Source: Caldilineaceae bacterium (GTDB lineage Bacteria > Chloroflexota > Anaerolineae > Caldilineales > Caldilineaceae). From it: 22,021 nucleotides of DNA. This document shows positions 7,601 to 15,953 of the stretch, in pieces (position 1 is the first letter of the stretch; every line of letters begins with the position of its first letter). Made by a program: the position numbers and the translations under genes. The stretch covers positions 1 to 22,021 of the forward strand of contig JAPPKT010000143.1 of assembly GCA_028819675.1 (NCBI GenBank), written 5' to 3'. Under the pieces are notes generated by a model, which saw only the letters and a program-made list of their open reading frames with translations, was not told the DNA's origin and made no database searches.

Positions 7601-9273
7601 TCGGATGATTCAACGGCCCGCTGTGCCAGGTTAACAAGGGGTGAAGGTAACAGGTAACTGGCGGCGACGGAAAGGAGCGCAGTCAGACCTGCGGCGGATG
7701 CAATGAGTGAAAGAAGGGCAGCTAACCACTTTAGCCGTACGTGGAGTCGCCCGAGCGCGAGGAGTCGTTTTTCGCCGGCACTCGAGCGGAATGAGAGGGC
7801 CAGTTCCAATCCGAGACCGCCCAATAGCGCCATGGCGAGGGTGAAGGGAAAGACCCATCTGAAGGGGCTATGAAGCTGATCCCAGCCGGGAAGGCCATAG
7901 AAGAGAAGGGCGTAGAGTGGGGTGCCGAATGCGAAGAGCAGGGAGACCAGCGCAAGCGCGGCGAATAGCAGGACAGGCGCGCGCAGGTGCCGGTGTGCGG
8001 TGTGGGTCCGCCCGCTGCCCGCAGGGAAAAGGGTTTGGGAAAGTGGGACGGCGATCGCGAACGCGGCCAGCAGCCATGTACTGACGCCCAGATAGCTGCC
8101 GCCTTCCACATAGTTCTTGATGCCCCAGAAGATAGTGTTGCTGGGCTCTCCCAGCCAGTTAACCGTTGCTGGCTGCCAGCGGAGGGCCCAGAGGTCGAAC
8201 CAGTGGTGATGGCTGGGATTGCCGAAGATATCGGGCAGGAAGAATGTAAGGATATGGCGGTCCGGCCAAGCCCATTCGACGACTTGCCGGTAGGACGCGG
8301 AGCCTTCGCGGAAGTTCTGCTTCACCAGCTCATAGAGCGGCAGGAGCTGGACTGCTCCGGCAGCAAGGCCCAAGAGCGGGATAAGGAGGATCCAGGCGGC
8401 GATTTTGGCCAGTGCTTGCAGAATGTGTCGGTCGGTGGCCTCGCGGCGGGGCTGGTCAGGGATCGCCCTATGCGCAGTCTGATCGCTGGTAGCGTCGCTG
8501 AGTCTTCGCCATGCTACGAGAAGCCGCACGATGGTATAGGTGCCCGCCACGAGAAGTGTGTAGTAGAGGAACTCAGGGTGGCCGGCCAGTACGACCATAC
8601 CGACTACGCCCACACCGGCCACCACATAGGGGATGGGGCGAAATCCGAATACTCCCTTTTCCTCCTGCTTCTGAATCACCCTTTCGATTGCCGCCAGCAG
8701 CAGCGGCAGCCAGGAGGCTGCGGCGATGACCATGGTGAAGACGACGCTAACAACCATGAAGCCACTGAACTGAAAGGCGACGCCACTGAAGAGGGCAGCC
8801 ACCGGCCGCAGCCTTAAGACGCGGCCAAGCAGGTAAGCATTGGCACCAGCGATGGCCAGCTGGACCGCGGTGAACCAACCGAATGCGACTTCGATGGGCA
8901 GGAGGTAGAAGAGTGCGCTGAGAGGATAGGCTGTGCTGGCCTGACCGGCGGCGAAAAAAGGTGCTCCGGTAAACAGCTGTGGGTTCCAGAGCGGAAGCTC
9001 ACCTTGCTGCAGAGTTCGGCGAACGTGAAGTTTCCAGACTGCGTTTTCCAGAACGAGGTCACTGAGCAGCTCATTATGCGGCGAGATATCGGGCTGCACT
9101 GATAGCCAAGGTTCGAACCGATAGAGGTTATCATAGGGGAGCAGTGTTTTGCCGGTGAACAGAACCGGGCCGAACCAGATTAGCGGTAGGACAGTCAGGA
9201 GGGCGAGGGCGAGCAGGTCGGGGCGGAAACGTCTTAGCCTGTGCATTACGCTGGGGAGGCGGTGTCGCGGCAC
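4687..9273 (-). CDS. Fusion of a YfhO-type GT-C glycosyltransferase with a Wzx/MATE-like polysaccharide flippase
   Basis: One uninterrupted frame of 1528 residues. Residues 1 to about 950 resemble bacterial YfhO proteins: a first helix, an extracytoplasmic loop with acidic residues (Asp48, and Asp72 in SDLVLENAVW), the GELPLWNPQLFTGAP segment at 91-105 common in GT-C enzymes, many helices, a soluble domain at about 650-915 and a final helix ending near 950. From about 970 (VAKNSVVPMGLNLANR, then YVRLLGPEGTGQYAW) the sequence becomes an oligosaccharide flippase of the Wzx/MATE-like superfamily with about 12-14 helices to the end. YfhO proteins transfer sugars from polyprenyl phosphate outside the membrane; Wzx proteins flip lipid-linked sugars. 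The GTG at 9273 directly follows the stop of the GT2 gene, and an ATG at 9246 is an alternative. Two insertions occur in the flippase part, at about 1060-1120 and 1320-1350. The fused arrangement is unusual and deserves confirmation. Confidence 0.85.
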   Translation of the reverse strand: MPRHRLPSVMHRLRRFRPDLLALALLTVLPLIWFGPVLFTGKTLLPYDNLYRFEPWLSVQPDISPHNELLSDLVLENAVWKLHVRRTLQQGELPLWNPQLFTGAPFFAAGQASTAYPLSALFYLLPIEVAFGWFTAVQLAIAGANAYLLGRVLRLRPVAALFSGVAFQFSGFMVVSVVFTMVIAAASWLPLLLAAIERVIQKQEEKGVFGFRPIPYVVAGVGVVGMVVLAGHPEFLYYTLLVAGTYTIVRLLVAWRRLSDATSDQTAHRAIPDQPRREATDRHILQALAKIAAWILLIPLLGLAAGAVQLLPLYELVKQNFREGSASYRQVVEWAWPDRHILTFFLPDIFGNPSHHHWFDLWALRWQPATVNWLGEPSNTIFWGIKNYVEGGSYLGVSTWLLAAFAIAVPLSQTLFPAGSGRTHTAHRHLRAPVLLFAALALVSLLFAFGTPLYALLFYGLPGWDQLHSPFRWVFPFTLAMALLGGLGLELALSFRSSAGEKRLLALGRLHVRLKWLAALLSLIASAAGLTALLSVAASYLLPSPLVNLAQRAVESSDLAQAAFADGRMFWGYQSVGIARFGAFALVSGLLLWRTSKTAQNTGGQKEQAGGASGYPATKARLASLFPYSFIALLALDLFAVHGRFNPAADPGLSPLRNVPPIVQFINQKESTDLSSEIRYPSFRFTSFDYPGSKTFNANVGMYYGWQDIRGYDSIIPKQYVDLLNRVADQSGELLFNRIAPIYASASASNRHNPYAALENPLLDLLGVKYILSELVVPNSNTWRKVYEDDALRVYENLEVFPRAFIAAEAVVVPPAEQPLLDADLRRTVFIEDTPSVDEALDPSSPETADTSISRYTANTVFVDVNLSDRGWLVLTDAYFPGWNAYLRPFGGDENDEQELTIHRANSAFRTVYLPDSGQWTVRFTYSPMSFKLGLYITFLAAMLSLLLLLWWAWGRFYRPEATAGEARTVAKNSVVPMGLNLANRVIYFVFAMLYVRLLGPEGTGQYAWVIAVYGIFEILSRYGLGTLVTREVAADRSKSSLYLTNVLSLRTMLWAVSIVLMGLAVGGSQLTSSVGAASNWGQSLANLWTSFLSMTTSWSGVETTRDVPAPIGLVEMQSVAVFALVMLVANWSDAFSSLFNAFEKMEYTAGLGIAMALLQVTLGALILLLGWGIVGLAWVALVVNAVQLIWLHWLVRSTLFKPQWTWDWSLQKSMLATSGPLMINHLLATIFWRIDIWILRPLVGAASVGLYSVALKYLDGLNIIPSTFTLAIFPLMSRLARQEGAALIRSYTLSVRLLLIVSLPLAVAVALLAEPLIFLLGGVQFASASDEVAVISGRVCQILEGITATFDCGTLTSRSGSVLALQVIIWSIPIGFVNSVTQYVLIAADQQRYLTKAFAFGVVFNLIGNLLLIPVFSFVGAAVVTILSEICLLLLFARRVHRSVGVTPWPDLVWRPLVSAVAMGLLLYGLSAIGVNEWLAVLPGLVAYAGVFALIGGLGDSDLQLAARSLFQNRLAWQIQPQEAEGT

Positions 9274-10230
9274 CTAACGGTGTGCGGCCGGCCGGCCGCT
9301 ATTCATGACCGGGCGGGGCTGAGTCATAGGTTCTCTGGCGCCCGAGACGCGCTTGCGATGCCTCCAGAGAAGCTCCCACACGCGCCAGACCGACTCCAGT
9401 TTGACCGACACATTCATTTTGCTCTGGCCGACTCGGCGATCTTCAAAGTGAATGGGTAGTTCGATGATGCGGAAGCCAAGTTTTTCGCTGAGATAGGCCA
9501 TTTCAACCTGAAAGATGTATCCGTTGCTTCTTATCGTGTGCAGCCTGATATCCTGTAAGGCGGTTCGCTGCCAGAGCTTGAAGCCGGCAGTCATGTCGCG
9601 AACGCGGATCTTCAGAATAGTGCGGCAGTAGATGTTGGCCCACTTGCTGAGGAGACTTCGCCACCAACTCCAGGTTTCATCCAGGGTACCGCCCGGAACA
9701 TAGCGGCTGCCGATGACAACGTCCATGCCTGTGGCAAAAACCACGCCAAGCATCTGCAAGATGTAGTTTGGGCTATGGCTGAAGTCGGCATCCATCTGAA
9801 CGACGAAATCTGCCCCATCGGAAAGGGCGCGCTGAAATCCAGCAACGTAGGCCGTGCCGAGTCCGCGCTTTTGCGTGCGATGAATGACCGAAATTCGTGA
9901 GTTGACCTGGTTGTAGCGCCGCGCGAGATTATCGGCAATGGCGCCCGTGCCGTCAGGAGAGCCGTCATCAACTATCACCAGACGCAGGTTTTTCAGCGGC
10001 AGTGAGAAGAGGTTATCGACCAACTCCTTCAGATTGTCGGCCTCGTTGTAGGTAGGTACCACGACGGCGATTGCCGCATGGCGCCAACTTGAGGAGTCCA
10101 AGTTCAGGGCTCCGGCGATGTTCAAATCCTTCGCGTGCACTGCAAGCGAATCTTCTCGGGGGGTACCGGAGTCCATTTCGGAGTGGGATGGATGGGCATG
10201 TGGGTCAGGGCTGTCTGCAAGACCTTTCAT
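9274..10230 (-). CDS. GT2 glycosyltransferase, polyprenyl (dolichyl)-phosphate sugar synthase type
   Basis: A 318-residue protein with a GT-A fold from about residue 52: [11 protein letters not shown] (57-67), VDDGSPDGT (87-95), the metal-binding DAD at 147-149 and the C-terminal signature [10 protein letters not shown] (211-220) with the [11 protein letters not shown] block at 263-272. These are hallmarks of the DPM1/dolichyl-phosphate mannose synthase group, which transfers mannose or glucose from a nucleotide sugar to a polyprenyl phosphate on the cytoplasmic face. There are no C-terminal membrane helices, so it is of the soluble DPM1 kind rather than the CsbB/GtrB kind. The first 50 residues are polar and poorly conserved, so a later start is possible, though ATG 10230 is the natural choice. 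Its TAG is followed at once by the GTG of the YfhO-flippase gene, which implies translational coupling and a shared pathway. Confidence 0.92.
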   Translation of the reverse strand: MKGLADSPDPHAHPSHSEMDSGTPREDSLAVHAKDLNIAGALNLDSSSWRHAAIAVVVPTYNEADNLKELVDNLFSLPLKNLRLVIVDDGSPDGTGAIADNLARRYNQVNSRISVIHRTQKRGLGTAYVAGFQRALSDGADFVVQMDADFSHSPNYILQMLGVVFATGMDVVIGSRYVPGGTLDETWSWWRSLLSKWANIYCRTILKIRVRDMTAGFKLWQRTALQDIRLHTIRSNGYIFQVEMAYLSEKLGFRIIELPIHFEDRRVGQSKMNVSVKLESVWRVWELLWRHRKRVSGAREPMTQPRPVMNSGRPAAHR

Positions 10231-10345
10231 TTTGCTTTCGGATCAAAATGACTGGTAATGGCACGATTACTCTACGTACACAGAACAACGGACGTTCGTG
10301 CCCATTGGGAAGGCAAGAAGGACGACTTCCATTAGAACACAACTA

Positions 10346-10374
10346 TTGTCAATCCGCCACAACATCGCTATACT
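10346..10374 (+). promoter_or_regulatory. Sigma70-type promoter for the SH3 lipoprotein gene
   Basis: TTGTCA (10346-10351) and TATACT (10369-10374) are separated by exactly 17 bp and each matches the consensus in five of six positions. Transcription would begin near 10381 and leave a leader of about 120 nt before the ATG at 10505. The leader holds a ten-codon frame (10483-10512) with AGGA just before its ATG, overlapping the lipoprotein start. Confidence 0.6.
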
Positions 10375-10504
10375 GAAGGTCGCAAAAAGCGTTAATATCA
10401 TCATAAAAATGTTCGGCGGCCAGTATCGGGCCGCCGAAAACTTCCCCACCCGACTTCGGCAGCCGAGAGAGATGCAGGATTCATGAACAGAGGCGAATCC
10501 ACGG

Positions 10505-11641
10505 ATGATTGACGCCGAGAGGTTACTAAGCAGACCAGGCCATTTGCCACAAGCAAGAACGTTGTGCTGGGTCATTGGGCGGCAAAGAGTGGGATTGGCG
10601 GGCGTCTTTCTGGGCCTTTGCCTGGCCGCGCTCGCCGCGTGCGCGCCGATTCCTGCTGAAGACCCCAACCTGGCTGTGGAGCAGGTTACCGCGGCGGTTG
10701 AAGAAGAGAATGACTTGCCGCCCGGGGTCGTGCCGTTGGAGAGAGTCAACGGGAGCATCATTGCGCAAGGGACAGAAGGGGACGAACCAGCGCCAAGTGA
10801 AAGTGCTGCTCCTGCCATTCTGACTGTACGTCGACCCAGGGCAAACATTCGAAGCGGACCCAGTATTGACTTTCCCGTAGTGGCCAGAGCGGTGGAAGGA
10901 GATACCTTTACCACTACGGGCCGGACGGCTGAAGGGTGGTGGCGCGTCTGCTGTTTCGACAACCTGGATGAGGGAGACGTTGAAACAGCCCAGACCGCCT
11001 GGATGTCCCAGATTGTGGTGACGCCAGACGAGACCGCTGAATCCCTACCCGGTTTGATCCCGCTATTTCCTGAGGATCTTGCGGCCTCCTGGAATGTTCA
11101 CTATGAATGCGGTTCGCGACGCTGCGCCGTGAATGAGTGCGCGGCTGTATCCAGAACGGAGATACACAACAATAGAGATCTTCGCTGGTTAGCGATAAAT
11201 CGAATCGTTACCTGGGAGGAGTCGTGCGGTGAAGACTCGACATGGCCACACCAGATTGACCGGCTTGAGGGAACGGAGCGCTATCCCAACTCGACAGGGC
11301 TGTTCTTCTTCAACTACTGGCTCGGCCCCCGGCCCGGAATCGCCAACGCGCTATTCCACCTGGAAACGGGAGAAGAGATAGAGGTCTGGTGCAGCGATGA
11401 ACAGGTAGCCGAAGTTGCGGAAGAAAGCGGTTGGACGACGGTCTATAATGGCCTGACTTGCCACGACGTCAGAACCGGAATGCTTGTTTCAATGCAATAC
11501 ACCAAGCGATGGTTTTTCACCGGCGAATTTGAAGGTGATCAGTACGACCGGGCCTATTTTGGTGACTTTGAAGTCTATAAGGTGAAGCTGGACCAGACGA
11601 ACGCGCTGCTGGCGATTGTCAATGCAAGGGCAGCCGAGTAA
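10505..11641 (+). CDS. SH3-domain lipoprotein with an unrecognised cysteine-rich C-terminal domain
   Basis: A 378-residue predicted lipoprotein. A hydrophobic stretch (29-45) ends in the lipobox LAAC with Cys46, followed by an acidic, low-complexity linker to about 103. Residues 104-172 form a bacterial SH3 domain: RANIRSGPS (112-120) and EGWWRV (143-148) are the classic landmarks, and such domains usually bind peptidoglycan or surface ligands. The last 190 residues match no family I recognise. They contain six cysteines (202, 207, 212, 241, 296, 319) and many aromatic residues, which suggests a disulphide-stabilised extracellular domain. The 28-residue polar lead before the signal peptide is odd, so the true start may lie downstream, for instance at the GTG near 10589. 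It stands alone with its own promoter and terminator. No function beyond surface binding can be assigned. Confidence 0.8.
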   Translation: MIDAERLLSRPGHLPQARTLCWVIGRQRVGLAGVFLGLCLAALAACAPIPAEDPNLAVEQVTAAVEEENDLPPGVVPLERVNGSIIAQGTEGDEPAPSESAAPAILTVRRPRANIRSGPSIDFPVVARAVEGDTFTTTGRTAEGWWRVCCFDNLDEGDVETAQTAWMSQIVVTPDETAESLPGLIPLFPEDLAASWNVHYECGSRRCAVNECAAVSRTEIHNNRDLRWLAINRIVTWEESCGEDSTWPHQIDRLEGTERYPNSTGLFFFNYWLGPRPGIANALFHLETGEEIEVWCSDEQVAEVAEESGWTTVYNGLTCHDVRTGMLVSMQYTKRWFFTGEFEGDQYDRAYFGDFEVYKVKLDQTNALLAIVNARAAE

Positions 11642-11689
11642 GCTGATTTTACGAACCAAACTTAGTCATACAGTCTCCGCCAATCTGCT

Positions 11690-11709
11690 GGCCCGGCTAA
11701 CGCCGGGCC
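11690..11709 (+). terminator. Hairpin terminator between convergent genes
   Basis: A perfect 8-bp stem GGCCCGGC/GCCGGGCC with a TAAC loop lies 48 bp after the lipoprotein stop and is followed on the + strand by TTGCTGTTT, a moderately T-rich tail. It sits 31 bp beyond the stop of the convergent trmFO, so it may also serve that gene, although the tail on that side is not T-rich. Confidence 0.7.
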
Positions 11710-11740
11710 TTGCTGTTTCCAGCTTGCGGAACGGTTCTCT

Positions 11741-13087
11741 TTAGCAAGATATGGGACTAAATCCCTTCTGTGCAAGACAGTTTTCCAACTCTCGTTTCGC
11801 TCTGTCGGCGTAAGCGGCGTAACGTTGGCGTTTATTGCGGACGCGTTCCGGGAGCGGGGGGAGCAGTCCCATATTTGCTTTCATGGGTTGAAAGTCGTCA
11901 GCCGAGGCGTGTGTTATGTAGTGAAAGAGAGCCCCGGACATGGCGGCGCGGGGCAGTTGGAGGGGAGGCTCATTTGACAACAAGCGCGCCATATTGATCC
12001 CGGCCAGAAGACCTCCCAGCGCGCTGCCCACATACCCTTCAGTGCCAGTAATCTGGCCGGCGAAGAAGAGGTCGTCTCTGTCTTTGAATTGAAGCGTCGG
12101 TCTCAGAAGTGTCGGGCTGTTGATGAATGTATTGCGGTGCATCTGCCCGAGACGCACGAAATCGGCATCCTGGAGGCCAGGAATCATGCGCAGGATTTCA
12201 GCTTGTGCGCCCCATTTCACGTTAGTCTGAAAACCGACGAGGTTATAGAGGGTGCCGGCGACATTGTCCTGCCGGAGTTGGACGACGGCGAAGGGACGCT
12301 TTCCTGTCTTGGGGTCACGCAGGCCCACCGGCCGCATCGGTCCAAAGGCAAGGGCGTCCTTGCCCCGCCGGGCAAGCGCCTCGATCGGCATGCAGCCTTC
12401 GAAGTAGCGCTCAAGTTCCTTGTCAGCGCCCGAAAGTTCGAGCCGGGGGGCTGCCAGCAGGGCGTCGACAAAGGCCTCGTATTCTGTCTGATTTAGTGGG
12501 CAGTTCAGATAGTCGCCATCGTCGGTACCTTCGCTGCCGGCCTTGTCCCAGCGGTTGCGGCGAAAGGCGATCGTAGTGTCGATGCTTTCCGACGTGACGA
12601 TTGGGGCCATGGCATCGTAAAAGTAGAGGTAGGGGCCGGTAAGGGACTGGACGGCGCGGGTCATGGCGTCGCTGGTCAGCGGGCCGGTGGCAAGAATGGT
12701 AGGGCCCTCGGGGATGGCGGTCACTTCCTGGCGGAGGAGTTCGATGCGCGGGTGGGCGGCGATGCGGCCGGTGATCTCGTCGGCGAACTCATCGCGGCCG
12801 ACGGCGAGGGCCTGTCCGGCCGGCAGGGCGTGTTTGAAGGCTGTGCGGATCACGAAGCTGCCCAGATGCAGCATTTCGTTCTTGAGAATGCCGAGAGCGC
12901 GGTCGGGTAGCGTGCTGCCCATAGAGTTCGAGCAGACCAGCTCAGCCAGACGGTCGGTGACGTGGGCGGGTGTTTGCCGCACGGGACGCATTTCATAGAG
13001 ACGGACGGAGAATCCCCGTTGCGCCAACTGCCAGGCCGCTTCGGTGCCGGCCAGTCCACCTCCTACCACTGTAACTGTCTTGCCCAT
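11741..13087 (-). CDS. trmFO: tRNA m5U54 methyltransferase TrmFO (folate- and FAD-dependent)
   Basis: A 448-residue cytoplasmic flavoprotein that makes 5-methyluridine at position 54 of the tRNA T-loop, taking the methylene carbon from 5,10-methylenetetrahydrofolate and reducing it with FADH2. The N-terminal dinucleotide-binding motif [12 protein letters not shown] (7-18) binds FAD, LVCSNS carries Cys52 and [13 protein letters not shown] carries Cys232; these match the two conserved cysteines near 53 and 226 of the Bacillus enzyme. The C-terminal blocks [20 protein letters not shown] and [17 protein letters not shown] are also typical, and the length is normal. The ATG at 13087 sits directly before the FAD motif and is well placed. 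It is divergent from the pyrimidine phosphorylase gene. Both touch uridine/thymidine chemistry, but that may be chance. Confidence 0.97.
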   Translation of the reverse strand: MGKTVTVVGGGLAGTEAAWQLAQRGFSVRLYEMRPVRQTPAHVTDRLAELVCSNSMGSTLPDRALGILKNEMLHLGSFVIRTAFKHALPAGQALAVGRDEFADEITGRIAAHPRIELLRQEVTAIPEGPTILATGPLTSDAMTRAVQSLTGPYLYFYDAMAPIVTSESIDTTIAFRRNRWDKAGSEGTDDGDYLNCPLNQTEYEAFVDALLAAPRLELSGADKELERYFEGCMPIEALARRGKDALAFGPMRPVGLRDPKTGKRPFAVVQLRQDNVAGTLYNLVGFQTNVKWGAQAEILRMIPGLQDADFVRLGQMHRNTFINSPTLLRPTLQFKDRDDLFFAGQITGTEGYVGSALGGLLAGINMARLLSNEPPLQLPRAAMSGALFHYITHASADDFQPMKANMGLLPPLPERVRNKRQRYAAYADRAKRELENCLAQKGFSPISC

Positions 13088-13261
13088 TTTTCACTCTGGT
13101 TGGATAATGAAACGCTGTTCAGCAAGGGACGGTCCGGGGGTCGATACGGGGCGGCCGCAATGGACCCGGCTCGCGCTGCGCAGGAGAAAATCCGGCATGG
13201 GCGACCCCTGTCGCAGCATTGTGCAAGTTTACCACCAACGAGCAAGGCGCCAAAGAAATTC

Positions 13262-14689
13262 ATGATGAACGCAGTCGACTTGATCACCAAGAAGCGTGAC
13301 GGCGGCGAGCACAGCGCCGACGAGTTGGAATTCCTGATGCGGGGCATCGTTCAGGAGACGATCCCCGAATACCAGATAGCGGCCTGGGCAATGGCTGTCT
13401 ACTTTCGAGGTATGACGGCTGCAGAGTCGACAGCGCTTACGCTGGCAATGGCCGGAAGCGGAGAGACGCTCGATCTGCGCGAACTGGCGGGGTCGGGAAA
13501 GCTGATCGTGGACAAACATTCCAGCGGCGGTGTCGGCGACAAGACTACCTTGACGGTGGGGCCGATCGTAGCGGCGTGCGGGTTACCGGTAGGCAAGATG
13601 AGCGGTCGCGGGCTCAGTTTTTCGGGAGGCACGATCGACAAGCTGGAGGGCATTCCCGGCTGGAGCGCCGGGCTGAGTACGGCGCAGTTTCGCCGCCAGC
13701 TGAGGGAGGTGGGACTGGTGGTGGCGGCCCAGACGGCCACACTGGCGCCGGCAGACCAGAAGCTGTATGCGTTGCGGGATGTCACAGGCACGGTGCCGAG
13801 TTTGCCTCTCATCGCGGGCAGTATCATGAGCAAGAAGCTGGCTGCGGGGGCCGATGCCATCGTACTGGACGTGAAGTGCGGGAGAGGGGCCTTCATGGAG
13901 TCGTTGACGGAGGCAAAGGAGTTGGCCGAGCTGATGGTTTCGATCGGAAAGGGGGCTGGGCGGCGGGTGACAGCGCTGGTTACAGCGATGGACCAGCCCC
14001 TGGGAAGGGCAGTGGGCAACATTCTAGAGGTCCGGGAGGCTATCGATACGCTCCAGGGAGGAGGACCTCCCGATTTTCAGCAGTTGACGCAGGAGGTGGC
14101 GTCCGAGATGCTGCTGTTGGGCGACCCAGGATTTTTCGGAGAGCAGGAGGCGGCGGGAGACGAGGCCGGACGTGAGGCAGCCAGACATAGAGTTCAAGAG
14201 GCTCTTGCCTCCGGCGCTGCCTTCGAAAAGTTCGTTCAGTTTGTGGCGGCCCAAGGAGGCGATGCGGCTGCGGTGGTAAGCCCTTGGCGGCTGGCAAGTG
14301 CCCCGGTGACAGTGGAACTACGGGCGAAGGAGGAGGGCGTTGTCACCGGCCTGGATGCGCGAGCGGTCGGCCTTGCCGTGGTAGCGCTAGGAGGCGGCCG
14401 GCAACGCAAGGGGGACGAGATCGACCACCGCGTCGGCGTGGTCCTGAACTCGAAAGTGGGTGACAGGGTTGCGAACGGGGACCTACTGTGCACGGTCCAC
14501 GCGGGGGACACGAAAGCAGCCGGTCTGGCGGCGGATCGTGTTTTGAACGCCTACAGTCTTGCCGATATACACGGCCTTGAGCCAGTCGACCCGAACGCGG
14601 GGAAGGTATGGAGGGGGGCGCGGGACGAAGTGGATGCGGCAGCCGAAGGACAAGAGCCGTCGATCGTGCTAGACAGGATCACCAGTTGA
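13262..14689 (+). CDS. Pyrimidine-nucleoside (thymidine) phosphorylase
   Basis: A 475-residue enzyme that splits thymidine, deoxyuridine or uridine with phosphate into base and (deoxy)ribose-1-phosphate for salvage. The N-terminal [14 protein letters not shown] is the family's usual beginning, so I start at ATG 13262 (13265 is equally good) although the frame is open back to 12962 inside trmFO. The phosphate-binding loop [13 protein letters not shown] (85-97), the signature [16 protein letters not shown] (114-129), and Arg172, Ser187 and Lys191 for base binding are all present. Two motifs vary: SFSGG replaces the common GHTGG, and KCGRGAF replaces KVGSGAF (205-211). The C-terminal alpha/beta domain extends about 35 residues beyond common bacterial members. 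Whether it prefers thymidine (deoA) or is broad (pdp) cannot be read from sequence. Its 3' end overlaps the convergent GT4 gene by 11 bp. Confidence 0.95.
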   Translation: MMNAVDLITKKRDGGEHSADELEFLMRGIVQETIPEYQIAAWAMAVYFRGMTAAESTALTLAMAGSGETLDLRELAGSGKLIVDKHSSGGVGDKTTLTVGPIVAACGLPVGKMSGRGLSFSGGTIDKLEGIPGWSAGLSTAQFRRQLREVGLVVAAQTATLAPADQKLYALRDVTGTVPSLPLIAGSIMSKKLAAGADAIVLDVKCGRGAFMESLTEAKELAELMVSIGKGAGRRVTALVTAMDQPLGRAVGNILEVREAIDTLQGGGPPDFQQLTQEVASEMLLLGDPGFFGEQEAAGDEAGREAARHRVQEALASGAAFEKFVQFVAAQGGDAAAVVSPWRLASAPVTVELRAKEEGVVTGLDARAVGLAVVALGGGRQRKGDEIDHRVGVVLNSKVGDRVANGDLLCTVHAGDTKAAGLAADRVLNAYSLADIHGLEPVDPNAGKVWRGARDEVDAAAEGQEPSIVLDRITS

Positions 14690-15887
14690 CGCTCTGCCTT
14701 TGCGCCACTACTGCTCTGTACATGTTCAAGGTCGACGCGCCAATCGTGAGCCAGTTATAGGAGCGCGTGACCTCTTGTAGCGCGCGAGCCCGCATGGCCC
14801 GGGCCTGGACGGGGTCAGTGAAGAGTTGATCAACTGCCCAGGCGATGCTCTGCGTATCGTTGACCCGCACGGTGAGGCCTGTTCGCCGGTGGTCTACGAC
14901 CTCGGACAGCCCGCCGACCTGGCTGGCAATCACGCTGCAGCCGGCGGCCATGGCCTCAAGAGCAACGATGCCAAAGGGCTCATAGAGGCTTGGAAAGACG
15001 GCCGCATCGACGCTGCGATAGAGACAGTCCCGCATTTCACTGTCGATAAATCCAAGTAACTCCACGGCATCCCCGATTCCCAACTCATCAACCAAAGGCT
15101 GCAGTTGCTCGCTGTTTCTGCCTGCCACCAGCAAACGCACATCCGGATGTTTCTCGCGAATGGAAGTGAGAGCCTGCAGCAACACTTGGACGCCCTTCTC
15201 CGGCGTGATGCGTCCGACGTAGAACAGCAGCTTTTCCCCTAAGGGGGCGAATCTGGCTTTCAGTTCCCTTATCCGCTCCTCCGAGCAAGACTGAAAGGGC
15301 GTGACGTCGACGCCATTGGGGATGAGGGTTACTTTGTCCAGCGGCACGTCGAAGAAACTGCGCAGTTCGCCGGCCATGTAGGAGCTGCAGACAATAAGCC
15401 GCCAGGATTCGAAGCAAACCTGCCACTCCAGCTGATTGATGTTATGGCTGGTCTCACTGGGCAGGTGCGACTGGTGTCTTCCTCTTTCGGTAGCATGAAT
15501 GGTGGTAACGAGAGGAATCTTCCAGGCATGTTTCAACTCGATACCTGCGGAGGCGGTCAACCAATCGTGCACGTGAATCAGTGTGTAGGGGTTGTCGTGG
15601 TGCAACTCCTTTGCCTTTGACACCAGGTAACGGTTGTTGTCGACGACGCTGTTGAAGAGGTCCAGTGGGTTGACTGAGGGGGTTTCCACCCGGTGGATGG
15701 TGACTGAGTCCGAAAGTTCTTCATAGAGGAGCGCATTGCCGCGGTGGGGTGTCAGCAGGTCAAGGTGGAAGTGCGGCGTATTCTCTCCGGAAAGGGCGAT
15801 GAAAGCCCTCACGAGCTCCGACACATGTCTTCCGATCCCACCTACAACATTTGGGGGATACTCCCAAGAGATGAAGAGGATTCGCAT
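14679..15887 (-). CDS. GT4-family (GT-B fold) glycosyltransferase
   Basis: A 402-residue cytoplasmic glycosyltransferase. The N-terminal [15 protein letters not shown] (8-22) is the glycine-rich acceptor-side loop shared with glycogen synthase-like GT4 enzymes. Residues 184-197 ([14 protein letters not shown]) and [16 protein letters not shown] (225-240) mark the start of the nucleotide-sugar domain, and EPFGIVALE (303-311) is the E-x7-E motif that contacts the donor. No membrane segment is evident. The donor and acceptor are not readable from the sequence; options are a glycogen/maltosyl-type synthase or an exopolysaccharide or glycolipid transferase. It is the last gene of a minus-strand row with mltG and the substrate-binding lipoprotein (66 bp gap), which weakly points to envelope work. 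The ATG at 15887 begins exactly at the first beta strand ([12 protein letters not shown]). Confidence 0.9.
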   Translation of the reverse strand: MRILFISWEYPPNVVGGIGRHVSELVRAFIALSGENTPHFHLDLLTPHRGNALLYEELSDSVTIHRVETPSVNPLDLFNSVVDNNRYLVSKAKELHHDNPYTLIHVHDWLTASAGIELKHAWKIPLVTTIHATERGRHQSHLPSETSHNINQLEWQVCFESWRLIVCSSYMAGELRSFFDVPLDKVTLIPNGVDVTPFQSCSEERIRELKARFAPLGEKLLFYVGRITPEKGVQVLLQALTSIREKHPDVRLLVAGRNSEQLQPLVDELGIGDAVELLGFIDSEMRDCLYRSVDAAVFPSLYEPFGIVALEAMAAGCSVIASQVGGLSEVVDHRRTGLTVRVNDTQSIAWAVDQLFTDPVQARAMRARALQEVTRSYNWLTIGASTLNMYRAVVAQRQSVNW

Positions 15888-15953
15888 TGGAGATTCTGCG
15901 GTAGATTCAGCGTGCGATATGGGTGCGCGACTGTCGGTCTGGCCTGTTGCGCG

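Noticed and set aside
7987..8817. 276-residue open frame on the + strand
   Set aside because: Antisense to the YfhO part of the fusion gene, polar and charge-rich without any recognisable domain.
10298..10486. 62-residue open frame in the gap before the SH3 lipoprotein
   Set aside because: The proposed promoter lies inside it, there is no good ribosome binding site, and no motif is visible.
10231..10504. Minus-strand promoter for the GT2 gene
   Set aside because: A perfect TTGACA occurs near 10352 on the minus strand but has no -10 box at a proper distance, and other candidates are weak.
12962..13261. Upstream extension of the pyrimidine phosphorylase frame
   Set aside because: It overlaps trmFO on the other strand, and the family's normal N-terminus begins exactly at 13262-13265.
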